DNA of 64,000 nt from Buchananella sp. 14KM1171 (GTDB lineage Bacteria > Actinomycetota > Actinomycetes > Actinomycetales > Actinomycetaceae): positions 310,001 through 374,000 of the forward strand of contig NZ_CP159981.1 of the NCBI RefSeq assembly GCF_041380365.1. Reading direction: 5' to 3'. A program made the translations under genes and the position numbers. Under the pieces are notes generated by a model. That model was not told the origin of the DNA. It saw only the letters and a list, made by a program, of their open reading frames with translations, and made no database searches. The stretch's first letter is position 1. Each line of letters starts with the position of its first letter. Of this stretch, positions 1 through 8,200 are shown in pieces.

Positions 1-179
1 AGGCGGACACGGCAGCCGCGACGGCGCTCATCGCCGCCTCCGGGGCGGCGGAGCAGGTGGAGGCGCGCATCGCCCAGCTGCGCGGCCAGTACGAGGCCGC
101 GATCGAGGCCCTGCCGCAGGAGCCGGTGCGCCTGGCCCTCGCCGCGCTGGCGCACGAACTGGTGGACCGGGAGGCCTAA
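1..179 (+). CDS. Polyprenyl diphosphate synthase, C-terminal end (partial)
   Basis: Only the last 58 codons are present, read from base 3 to the TAA at 177-179. The peptide is alanine-rich and helical and ends in LALAALAHELVDREA, which matches the final helices of trans-isoprenyl diphosphate synthases (chain elongation of isoprenoid diphosphates for menaquinone or carotenoids). The catalytic DDxxD motifs lie outside the window. The assignment rests largely on position: a polyprenyl synthetase (idsA2) precedes the Rv2175c-like gene and pknL in M. tuberculosis, the same order as here. Substrate chain length cannot be judged. Confidence 0.6.
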   Translation, partial: ADTAAATALIAASGAAEQVEARIAQLRGQYEAAIEALPQEPVRLALAALAHELVDREA

Positions 180-289
180 AGGCAGCCCGCCACCCCACCG
201 GCCAGCCCGGCGCCCGCTCCGGGGAAAAGGGCCGGCCGCAAGCCCGCCACCGAGATCGGGGCGGCCCGGCGGCAGCGTCGTACCTGAAA

Positions 290-634
290 CTAGAACGCCA
301 GGGCGGCGGCCACTCGGCGCACCTCGTGCACGCGACCGTCGGCCAGCGCCTGGGCCGGGGCGGTCTCCAGGCTCTCGTTGTCCGTCAGCAGCCAGTCCAC
401 CGCCTCCGCATCGCTCATGCCACCATCCAGCAGCAGCATGATCGTGCCGCGCAGCGCCTTGTGCGGCACCGGCGGGGTGACGGACTCGTCCAAGAAGACT
501 CGCGGGACCCGCTTGACGCGGTCCTCCCCCACCACCACGGCCAGGCTGCGGTCACGCAGGGCGGAATGAACGTCGCGCAGGCGAACCTGGCAAAGATCGG
601 CAACCTCGGGCACGGTCAGGAGAGCAAAATCCAT
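290..634 (-). CDS. Rv2175c-like small DNA-binding protein, probable PknL partner
   Basis: A 114-residue protein divergent from pknL with only 55 bp between the starts. The N-terminus (LLTVPEVADLCQVRLRDVHSAL) reads as a helix-turn-helix. The middle carries the RVPRVFLDE patch and a hydrophobic helix, and the end is helical. In mycobacteria Rv2175c lies next to pknL, binds DNA and is phosphorylated by PknL; the same arrangement here supports the same role, which is inferred from synteny and not demonstrated. The ATG lies six bases after a TACGGT box, so the mRNA may be leaderless. Length is close to the family norm. Confidence 0.75.
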   Translation of the reverse strand: MDFALLTVPEVADLCQVRLRDVHSALRDRSLAVVVGEDRVKRVPRVFLDESVTPPVPHKALRGTIMLLLDGGMSDAEAVDWLLTDNESLETAPAQALADGRVHEVRRVAAALAF

Positions 635-640
635 GCCGTA

Positions 641-646
641 ACCGTA
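641..646 (-). promoter_or_regulatory. Putative -10 box, leaderless promoter of the Rv2175c-like gene
   Basis: TACGGT on the minus strand, followed by six bases and the ATG at 634. The spacing puts transcription start at or next to the start codon. No clear -35 hexamer or Shine-Dalgarno sequence is visible. Confidence 0.4.
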
Positions 647-677
647 GCGCCTCCACGGAAGTTCTCATACTTCTAGG

Positions 678-683
678 TAAAGT
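678..683 (+). promoter_or_regulatory. Putative -10 box, leaderless promoter of pknL
   Basis: TAAAGT followed by GCGACC and the GTG at 690. No Shine-Dalgarno site is seen before the GTG, so transcription probably begins at the start codon. Confidence 0.45.
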
Positions 684-689
684 GCGACC

Positions 690-2885
690 GTGGTTAATAG
701 GTCCAACAGCAGTTCGACTCCTGAGCAGGCTCCGGGCGGCGGCATGCCCGCAGACGCGGCCCGCCCCGCCGGCGGTGCCTCCACGCGCCCCGGCGCCACC
801 GAGCTCGGAAATGGGGCCGACCACCTCGGCAAGAGCACGCCGGGCGACGGGGCAGAGCAGGGCGCCGCCGGTGACGCTGGCGGTGCGGGAGGTGCTGGCG
901 GTGCTGGCGGAGTGGCCCTGGAAGGGCGGTTGGGCACTATTCCCGTCTCCGAGACCCGCAAGTACTCCGGGCTGTCCGACGCTGCAGCCGGCAGCCAGGA
1001 GGCCGCCCGGGACCCGCTGATCGGGCAGGAGATCGAGGGCCGCTATGTGATCCAGCGGCGCATCGACCGCGGCGGCATGGCCACCGTCTACCAGGCTCTG
1101 GATCAGCGCCTAGACCGCATCGTGGCGCTGAAGATCATGCACCCCCACCTGGCGGAGCAGGGGGACTTCCTGGCGCGCTTCCGCCGCGAGGCGCGCGCGG
1201 CCGCCAAACTCACCCACTCCGGCATCGTGGCCGTGTACGACCAGGGCGGCACTTCGCAGCTGTCCTACCTGGCGATGGAGTACATCCACGGCCCCAACCT
1301 GCGCGCCCACCTGCGCCAGCGCGGCTCGCTCACCGTCTCCCAGGCGCTCATCATCACCGAGCACGTGCTGGCGGCGCTCTCCGCCGCGCACCGCGTCGGG
1401 CTGGTGCACCGGGACATGAAGCCGGAGAACGTGCTCCTGCCCCGCGAGGGCGGGGTGAAGGTGGCCGACTTCGGGCTGGCCCGCGCGGTCACCGAGGCCA
1501 CCGGCGCCACCACCGGCTCCATCTTCGGGACCGTGGCCTACCTGGCCCCGGAACTCATCACGAACAGCTTTGCCGACGCCCGCACCGACATCTACGCGGT
1601 AGGCGTGATGCTCTACGAGCTACTAGTGGGACGCCAGCCGCTGCACGGCGAGACCCCGATGGCGGTGGCGTACAAGCACGTCAACGAGGGGATCCCGGCT
1701 CCCTCTGCCGCCGTCGAGTGGATCCCCGCCGAGGTGGACGCGCTGGTGGCCGAGTTCACCGCCCGCTCCCTGGACGACCGGCCCGCCGACGCCGCCACGG
1801 CCCTGGAAAAGGTGCGTGCGGTCCGTGCGAGTCTTCCCGCCGACGTCCTGGCGCGCCGGGCCACCGTGGTGCCGCCCGTCGGCGGCGCGAGCGGCGAGCC
1901 CAGCGACGACGGCCGCTCCGGCGCCATCACCGTCCACGTGGAGTCCCCCAGCCCGGCCGTACTGGCCGCCAACACCGGCAAGGTGCAAAAGAAGAAGAAC
2001 CGGGGCTGGCTGGTCTCCCTGCTGCTGGTGGTCCTCCTGGCCGCCGGCACCGCGATCGGCTGGAACTGGTACATGAAGGTGGGGCCAGGCTCCTACTCCG
2101 TGGTGCCCCGGGTGGTGAACCTCCCGGTCACTGACGCGCGCAGCGCCCTCGAGTTCGAGGGCTTCGCCGTGAACGTCAAGGAAATGCACAGCGACGACGT
2201 TGCCCGCGATCACGTGATCTCCTCCGCACCGTCGGCGGGCGAACGGATCAAACGCGGCACCGCGATCGAGCTAGTGGTCTCCCTGGGGATCGAACAGGTA
2301 GTGGTACCCCAGCTGGCCGGGTTGACCAAGGACGGCGCGATAGCCGCCCTGGGGCAAGCTCGCCTCGAAGTGGGCCAGGTGACCGAAGAGTTCTCAGAGG
2401 ACGTGGACGCCGGCAGCGTCATCTCCACCTCCCCCGCCCAAGGCGAAAAGGTGGACCACAGCTCCCTGGTAGACCTAGTGGTCTCCAAGGGGCCCGAACC
2501 GATCCCGGTTCCCGCCGTGGCTGGCACCACCCGGGAGGCGGCCACGCAGGCGCTAGAGAACGCCCGGTTCACCGTGGAGGTGACGGAGGAGTTCTCCAGC
2601 GAGGTCGAGGCCGGAAACGTGATCTCCCAGTCCGTGGAGGCCGGCACCCGCGTGGTGCCCGGCACCACCGTCACCCTAGTGGTCTCGAAGGGGCCGCAGA
2701 TGGTGGCCATCCCGGCGTTGATCGGCAAGCAGTACCACGAGGCCGCCGCGATCCTCACCGGCCTCGGGCTGGTCCCGGTCCGCGAGAACGTGCTGGATGG
2801 CTACTTCGGCACCGTGCGCTCCTCAAACCCGGGGGCCGGCACAGAGGTGCCGATCGGCAGCACCGTGACGCTCTCCGTGGTCTAA
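690..2885 (+). CDS. pknL: Ser/Thr protein kinase with C-terminal PASTA repeats (PknL type)
   Basis: 731 residues. The cytoplasmic N-terminus is about 115 residues of Gly/Ala-rich disorder. The Hanks-type kinase follows (about 118-390): a glycine loop RIDRGGMATV, the VALKIM lysine, catalytic HRDMKPENVLL, a DFGLA magnesium loop and GTVAYLAPE in the P+1 region. One membrane helix (GWLVSLLLVVLLAAG, about 440-460) leads to four extracellular PASTA repeats (about 471-731) that in this family sense muropeptides or lipid II. It is the PknL homologue by neighbourhood (Rv2175c-like, aroG, plsC). The GTG start is preceded by a -10-like box and no Shine-Dalgarno. The last ten codons lie inside a 177-bp sequence repeated beyond the IS element, so the gene is intact and its tail is duplicated downstream. 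Confidence 0.95.
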   Translation: MVNRSNSSSTPEQAPGGGMPADAARPAGGASTRPGATELGNGADHLGKSTPGDGAEQGAAGDAGGAGGAGGAGGVALEGRLGTIPVSETRKYSGLSDAAAGSQEAARDPLIGQEIEGRYVIQRRIDRGGMATVYQALDQRLDRIVALKIMHPHLAEQGDFLARFRREARAAAKLTHSGIVAVYDQGGTSQLSYLAMEYIHGPNLRAHLRQRGSLTVSQALIITEHVLAALSAAHRVGLVHRDMKPENVLLPREGGVKVADFGLARAVTEATGATTGSIFGTVAYLAPELITNSFADARTDIYAVGVMLYELLVGRQPLHGETPMAVAYKHVNEGIPAPSAAVEWIPAEVDALVAEFTARSLDDRPADAATALEKVRAVRASLPADVLARRATVVPPVGGASGEPSDDGRSGAITVHVESPSPAVLAANTGKVQKKKNRGWLVSLLLVVLLAAGTAIGWNWYMKVGPGSYSVVPRVVNLPVTDARSALEFEGFAVNVKEMHSDDVARDHVISSAPSAGERIKRGTAIELVVSLGIEQVVVPQLAGLTKDGAIAALGQARLEVGQVTEEFSEDVDAGSVISTSPAQGEKVDHSSLVDLVVSKGPEPIPVPAVAGTTREAATQALENARFTVEVTEEFSSEVEAGNVISQSVEAGTRVVPGTTVTLVVSKGPQMVAIPALIGKQYHEAAAILTGLGLVPVRENVLDGYFGTVRSSNPGAGTEVPIGSTVTLSVV

Positions 2886-3032
2886 GCGCTCGCCGTCTGC
2901 GGTCTAAGCGATCGCTGTCCGTGGGCTTTCTCGCTGTCCGTGGGCCTTGTCGGGCAGCCCGGCCGGTGGCTTCTCGAAGCTGGCCTGGCAGGTGGCTTTC
3001 GGTAGGTCGAGTGGCTGCTTCTCCGGCTCTGA
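2856..3032. repeat. 177-bp direct repeat, left copy flanking the IS
   Basis: Identical by base-by-base reading to 4765-4941 (constant offset 1909). It contains the final codons and stop of pknL and its downstream region. It abuts the left terminus of the IS at 3033. A repeat this long is not the usual 2-9 bp target duplication but agrees with the IS1634 habit of making long variable-length duplications. Confidence 0.95.
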
Positions 3033-4765
3033 CCTGACTTTTGACACTTGGTATGGAGCTGGGTGGTTTGGGTCGGGTTTTCGTTGATTTTCTGCGGGTG
3101 TGGGGGTTGGTTTGGGTCACTAAGGGGGTGGCTATGATGAGGGTTTGTGAGCCCGTTCATCCGTCAAGTGCGTACTGCCTCGGGGGCCACGGCTGTGCAG
3201 ATCGTGATCAAGGAAGGCCGGCGTAACAGGATTGTTGAGCACATTGGTTCGGCTCGTACGCCTGGCGAGCTTGCTGCCTTGGTCCAGATCGCACGGGAAA
3301 AGCTCCATCCTGGCCAGCTCGAGCTAGACCTGGACCTTTCATCGGGGTGGGCAGACTCCGCGCCGGGTGGCCTGGAGGACTACCGGCAGGCGGCCAGTAG
3401 CGCAGCGCGCGTGGTTGGCCACCGTAGCGGCTTGTTGTGGCAGATCCTTTGCGATGCTTGGCGGGATCTTGGCTTTGACCAAGCGGTAGGCGATGAGGCC
3501 TTCAAACAGATTGTCCTGGCCCGGCTGATCGAACCCACCAGCAAGAGCGCTATAGCAGCAATGTTGACCAGCCTGGGGCTGGAATCCTTTGACTCACGCA
3601 CCCACTTTCGTGCCCTGGCCCGTTGTGTGGAGCGTGATTACCGCTGCGCTTTGGCTCGCGCGGCTTTGGCGCATTGCCTGGCGTATGGGGATGTGTCCTT
3701 GGTGTTGTACGACGTGACTACCTTGTACTTCGAAGTCGAGGAAGAAGACGCGCTACGCAAGGTCGGTTACTCCAAGGAACGCCGCGTCGATCCCCAGATC
3801 CTGGTCGGCCTGCTGGTAGACCGCAACGGTTTTCCCCTAGAGGCCTCCTGTTGGGAGGGCAACAAGTGCGAAACCCATACCCTCATCCCTACCATCGAGG
3901 CCTTCAAGCAACGCGCTGGGGTGGAAAACCTGGTGGTGGTAGCTGATGCTGGCATGCTCTCTCGGGCTAACTTGCAAGCCCTCAACGAGGCTGGCTACGG
4001 CTTCATTGTCGGGGCCAGGCAGACCAAAGCGCCCCTGGACCTCCAAGCGCATTTCTTCTGGCACGGGGACTACTTCACTGATGGGCAGATCATTGAGACC
4101 ATCACCCCACGCCACGCCGGCAAACAAGAACGCGATCAGCGCCTCAAGGCCGAACCGGTCTGGCACCCACAAACACACCCGGGCTCGTGGCGGGCGATCT
4201 GGGTCTACTCATCAAAGCGTGCCGCCAGGGACAACAAGACCCTTACTCTCCAGGAGAACCGGGCTAGAGCCATCGTTGCTGGGGAAAAAGCTATGCGCTC
4301 AGCCAGGTTCGTCACCACTAGCTCCCAAGGAAGGGGCCTGGATGAAAAGGCCCTGGCCAGGGCGCGGCGTCTAGTCGGGCTTAAGGGCTATGTCACCAAC
4401 ATCCCAGCCCAGGCCATGAGCGCGGCCGAAATTGTGGCTGACTACCACGATCTGTGGAAGGTGGAACAGTCCTTTCGCATGTCCAAACACGATCTACGCG
4501 CCCGCCCGGTCTTCCACCACACCCACCAATCCATCCAGGCTCACCTGACCGTGGTAACCGCTGCCCTGGCCATAGCCCGCCACCTACAGACCCGAACCGG
4601 CCTGTCCATCAAGAAGATCATCCAGGCCCTCAGGCCCGTCATTGACGTCACCATCAACATCAACGGACACGAACTCACAGCCACCAGCCAACCCCAAGGC
4701 CAAGCCGCCAACATCCTGGCCAGCCTCACCAACAAAATGGGTCACTAACGGTGTCAAAAGTCAGG
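3033..4765 (+). mobile_element. IS1634-type (IS4-superfamily) insertion sequence
   Basis: About 1.73 kb bounded by inverted termini CCTGACTTTTGACAC (3033-3047 and its complement at 4751-4765). A single transposase ORF fills most of the element. The last base pair of the right terminus is shared with the repeat, so the exact end is uncertain by one or two bases. The element looks intact and recent: the flanking 177-bp repeats show no differences. Confidence 0.9.
3147..4748 (+). CDS. IS1634-family transposase
   Basis: 533 residues, a full-length DDE transposase. The likely catalytic residues are the Asp of YDVTTLYF (about 189), the Asp of VVVADAGMLS (about 265) and the Glu of YHDLWKVEQSFRMSKHDL (about 439), which is the Y-x2-x-x3-E-x6-K signature of the IS4 superfamily. 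The GTG start at 3147 gives MSPFIRQVRTASG, the usual N-terminus of this family. The stop lies 17 bases inside the right end of the element. Base composition is clearly less GC-rich than in the neighbours, pointing to transfer. No frameshift is seen, so it is probably active. Confidence 0.93.
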   Translation: MSPFIRQVRTASGATAVQIVIKEGRRNRIVEHIGSARTPGELAALVQIAREKLHPGQLELDLDLSSGWADSAPGGLEDYRQAASSAARVVGHRSGLLWQILCDAWRDLGFDQAVGDEAFKQIVLARLIEPTSKSAIAAMLTSLGLESFDSRTHFRALARCVERDYRCALARAALAHCLAYGDVSLVLYDVTTLYFEVEEEDALRKVGYSKERRVDPQILVGLLVDRNGFPLEASCWEGNKCETHTLIPTIEAFKQRAGVENLVVVADAGMLSRANLQALNEAGYGFIVGARQTKAPLDLQAHFFWHGDYFTDGQIIETITPRHAGKQERDQRLKAEPVWHPQTHPGSWRAIWVYSSKRAARDNKTLTLQENRARAIVAGEKAMRSARFVTTSSQGRGLDEKALARARRLVGLKGYVTNIPAQAMSAAEIVADYHDLWKVEQSFRMSKHDLRARPVFHHTHQSIQAHLTVVTAALAIARHLQTRTGLSIKKIIQALRPVIDVTININGHELTATSQPQGQAANILASLTNKMGH

Positions 4766-4941
4766 GCAGCACCGTGACGCTCTCCGTGGTCTAAGCGCTC
4801 GCCGTCTGCGGTCTAAGCGATCGCTGTCCGTGGGCTTTCTCGCTGTCCGTGGGCCTTGTCGGGCAGCCCGGCCGGTGGCTTCTCGAAGCTGGCCTGGCAG
4901 GTGGCTTTCGGTAGGTCGAGTGGCTGCTTCTCCGGCTCTGA
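4765..4941. repeat. 177-bp direct repeat, right copy flanking the IS
   Basis: Same sequence as 2856-3032. It carries a non-functional second copy of the last ten pknL codons and stop, directly after the IS right terminus. The original intergenic sequence resumes at 4942 (AGCGGATCGG). Confidence 0.95.
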
Positions 4942-5024
4942 GCGGATCGGACTACCGCTGCCGACGCGACGTTCGCCTCTCTCAGGGGTTGCAGTGGATA
5001 CTCCCTAGACCAGCCTGTACCGAA

Positions 5025-5119
5025 TCTAGACGTTCGCAACCGAAACTAGACGAACGCTCTTGGATCTAGACGTTCGCACCCGAAACTAGACGTTTAGGGC
5101 TTCACGAACGTCTAGTTTC
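5025..5119. repeat. Intergenic repeats and hairpin built on the word CTAGACG
   Basis: The 4942-5263 gap has no gene. It contains TCTAGACGTTCGCA twice (about 5025 and 5065), each followed by CCGAAACTAGACG, then a 13-bp perfect hairpin: GAAACTAGACGTT at 5082-5094 pairs with 5107-5119 across a 12-base loop. There is no U-tract. A terminator, a protein-binding array or a REP-like element are all possible. Confidence 0.6.
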
Positions 5120-5211
5120 AACCGCATTCGTCGAGTTGAAGAGCCAAACGTCGAGGTTCGCGAAGGCTGGCTGCTCCAAGGCGCCCTGCCTGGCTCTGCT
5201 ACTCAACGTGC

Positions 5212-5247
5212 GGGGCCGGGTGAGGCGTCACCGCCTCCCCCGGCCCC
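5212..5247 (-). terminator. Hairpin terminator of the LPXTG gene
   Basis: GGGGCCGGG at 5212-5220 pairs with 5239-5247, with an inner AGGCG/CGCCT stem. It lies 17 bases after the minus-strand stop of the surface-protein gene. No U-tract, as with most hairpins in this window. Confidence 0.6.
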
Positions 5248-5263
5248 ACTGCTCGCTTTTGAG

Positions 5264-8200
5264 TTAGCTGCGGCGGCGAGCAACCTGCAGCGCCGCGCCG
5301 GCTAGCAGGAGCGCCAGGGCCCAGGGCAGGACTTGGGCGGCGTCGCTACCGGTCTTGGCCAGCTTGCCCGTGCGCCCCGGGGCCGGAGCCGCAGACGGAG
5401 TCGGCGACGACGACGCCGGCGGTGCCGTGGGCTGGCCCGGCTGCGAAGGCGTCGGCGTCTGCGACGGCGTCTCAGACGGAGTCGGCGTGCCCGACGGAGT
5501 CTCGGACGGAGTTTCACTCGGGGTCTGCGACGGAGTCTGGCTCGGCGTCAGCGACGGGGTCTGGGTCGGCGTGGGCGGGGTGGCAGGCTCTTCCTTGACG
5601 TTAACGATGTCATCCAGGCTCACCTGGCCACCACTTTGCTTCACACTGACCACAACGGCACGCGCGTTGAGCTTGTACCCGGCAGGAGCCTTGGTCTCCA
5701 CCAACTCATACTCCCCCCACGGCACCGCACCAAAACGCACAACACCATCCACACCAGAAGTCGCACTAGCAACCACCTTGCCCGCCTGGCGCAGCTCAAA
5801 GACCGCCCCCGACAACGGCACACCAGCCTGGTCCTTCTTCACCCCCACCACATCGGCCCGCTTAACCGCGTTGGTCACGCTACCCACATCCACACTCTGG
5901 CCCTGGGCAGAAACCCTCACACTCTCCTTAAACGCAGTGTCAAGCACGTAGTTCTCCAGCGTGGAGACCTCCACCAGCTCATACACGCCGTAGCGCACAC
6001 CCGCAAACGTGGCCACACCATCACCATCCGTGGTGGCCCGGTAAACGTTCTTCCCCGACTGACGCAACGCAAAGACCACACCAGCCAGCTTCTTAGTCGC
6101 ATCATCAGCATCCACCTTGGTCACCGTCACCGTGCTCGTAATCGGGGCATTCTCCCAGTCACCCACCGCAACCGTCTCACCCTGCGTGGAAACCACAACC
6201 TCCTTGGTCGCGGTCGAAAGCTGGTAACCCACCGGCGCCACGGTCTCACGCAGCTCGTACTTCCCAAAACGCACACCCGTGAAGGTAGCCACGCCATCGG
6301 CCTGCGACTGCGCGGTGTAAGCGGCAACGTCGGCCACCACACCGGCGCCATCCACGGCGAATAGGCCGAAGGTAGCGTCGGCCAAGCTGGTCCCTTGGTC
6401 ACCGGCCTCGGTCTTCCTCACCGTCACCGTGCCAGTGATCGGCTGGTTGACCACCTCCACGTACGCGGCCTGGGCGCCCGGCGCGTAAGGAGAGTCGGCG
6501 GAAACAGTGATCTCCTGCGGGGCGGCCGCCTGGTAGCCCTGCGGCGCCACCGTCTCGGTCAGCGTATAGCGACCAAAGTCAACGCCCGCAAACACGGCGC
6601 GGCCGTCGGCCTCGGAGCGGGCAGTCAACTCCCCGCCCACTCGATCCAACGGCGTCAGGGTGAACGTCGCCCCCGCCAACGGCGCACCGGCTCCGTCCAC
6701 CTTCCTCACCACGACCTCACGGGACTGGGAGACCAGGCCCGCGTTGCGCACTGCGGTGGCGTGGAACGGATCGAGCACGAACTCGGCGCTCAACGCCTTC
6801 TCGGTCTGAGCCCTGTCCACGTGAGAGACGCTCGCGTCAGCTCCCGCGCCCGCCGGGCCGAACTCCTTCAACGCGGGCCTGGTGAACTCCACCTTGTAGG
6901 AGCCACGCTTGTAGACCTCGAAACGATAGGAGCCGTCCGCAGCGAGCGTCACCGGGGCCACCGGCGTTCCATCCGGGTGCGTGGCCGGGCTACCGTCGGA
7001 ATTCACCAGGGACACGGTCTTGCCCTTGACGTGCCCCTCGCCGGGGTCAATCACACCGTCCTTGTCATCGTCCACGAACAGAACACCCGAGGCGACGTAT
7101 GTAGCCGCGTTCACGACCGCCGGATTGCCCTCGGCAAAGTTCGTGCCATTCGTCGAGGCCGCCAGCGAATTCACCGCAGCCGACTGCGCCGCGAGCTTCC
7201 TGGTCTGCTCCGAGTAGGGCACCTTGTGCTTGGAAACAAACTCCACCTGCTCGTTCGCGCCGAGCCTCTGGCCGGCCTTCATCACCAACCGGATGGCGGT
7301 CACCTGCTCCCAGCGCTCCCCAACCTCCTGCTCGGTCAGCCACTGCGCGTCCCGCACCGAAGCCAGGTCCGCGCCCTGCGGCGTGAGAGAGTAGAACGCA
7401 TCGAAGCGCTCCAACACCGCCGCGTTCGCCGGCACCGCGCTGAGCGGCTCCACCAACGGCGTGGCGAATGCGGAGTGCTCCACGACCTCCACCTCGCCGG
7501 CCGCATTCGTGCGCTTCCAGGTCCGCGCCGGGTATTGCCCGTCCTCGTTGGCCACGATCGCGTGATCGTTCAGGTGCGGCAAAACGTCGATCACCGTCAG
7601 CTGCGACAACGGAGTCAGGCCGCCGTTGCGCACAGACTGGCGGAAGTAGAAATCAGAACCCAGGTCCAGGTTCGGTGACGCCTTAGTCCACGCGCGCCCG
7701 TCCACCGACACGTGCTTGCGGGAAGAAACCTCCGCCGGCGGGACGACGTTAACCCCGTGGTAGGTCTGCAAGAACACCTCGTTCGTGTTGCCGTCCCTAT
7801 CCACGTCTAGTGCGTCCCAATACCGGTAATTCATCCCACCGGCCAGCACGCCTGCCTTGTCGTTGTTATCCCACACCGCGTACGACATGATCGGGTGATT
7901 ACCGGGGTTGATCTGGTCCGTGACCCGCAAGAAGTAAGAGACGTAGGTGGCGTTGTTGTAGTGCCACAGCATCGGCACGTGCAGGTCACCGAACTCGAGG
8001 ATCAGCGCGGTCTTGCCGGTGTCGTTGTAGTTGTAGTCCATGCGCGGCTTGACCACGGACTTATCTGCGGGTTCACCCCCGATCGTCAACGATTGGATTC
8101 GATCGAACTCGACCCCTTCCGGCAGCATGACCACGCGCCTGAAGTTCTTTAGCGTGCGCCCGGCGACCGGCCAATCCCCAATGGGGGTGAACAGGTCTTG

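Noticed and set aside
5025-5119. Possible CRISPR array
   Set aside because: Only two or three imperfect units with short unequal spacing and an inverted arrangement; no cas genes nearby.
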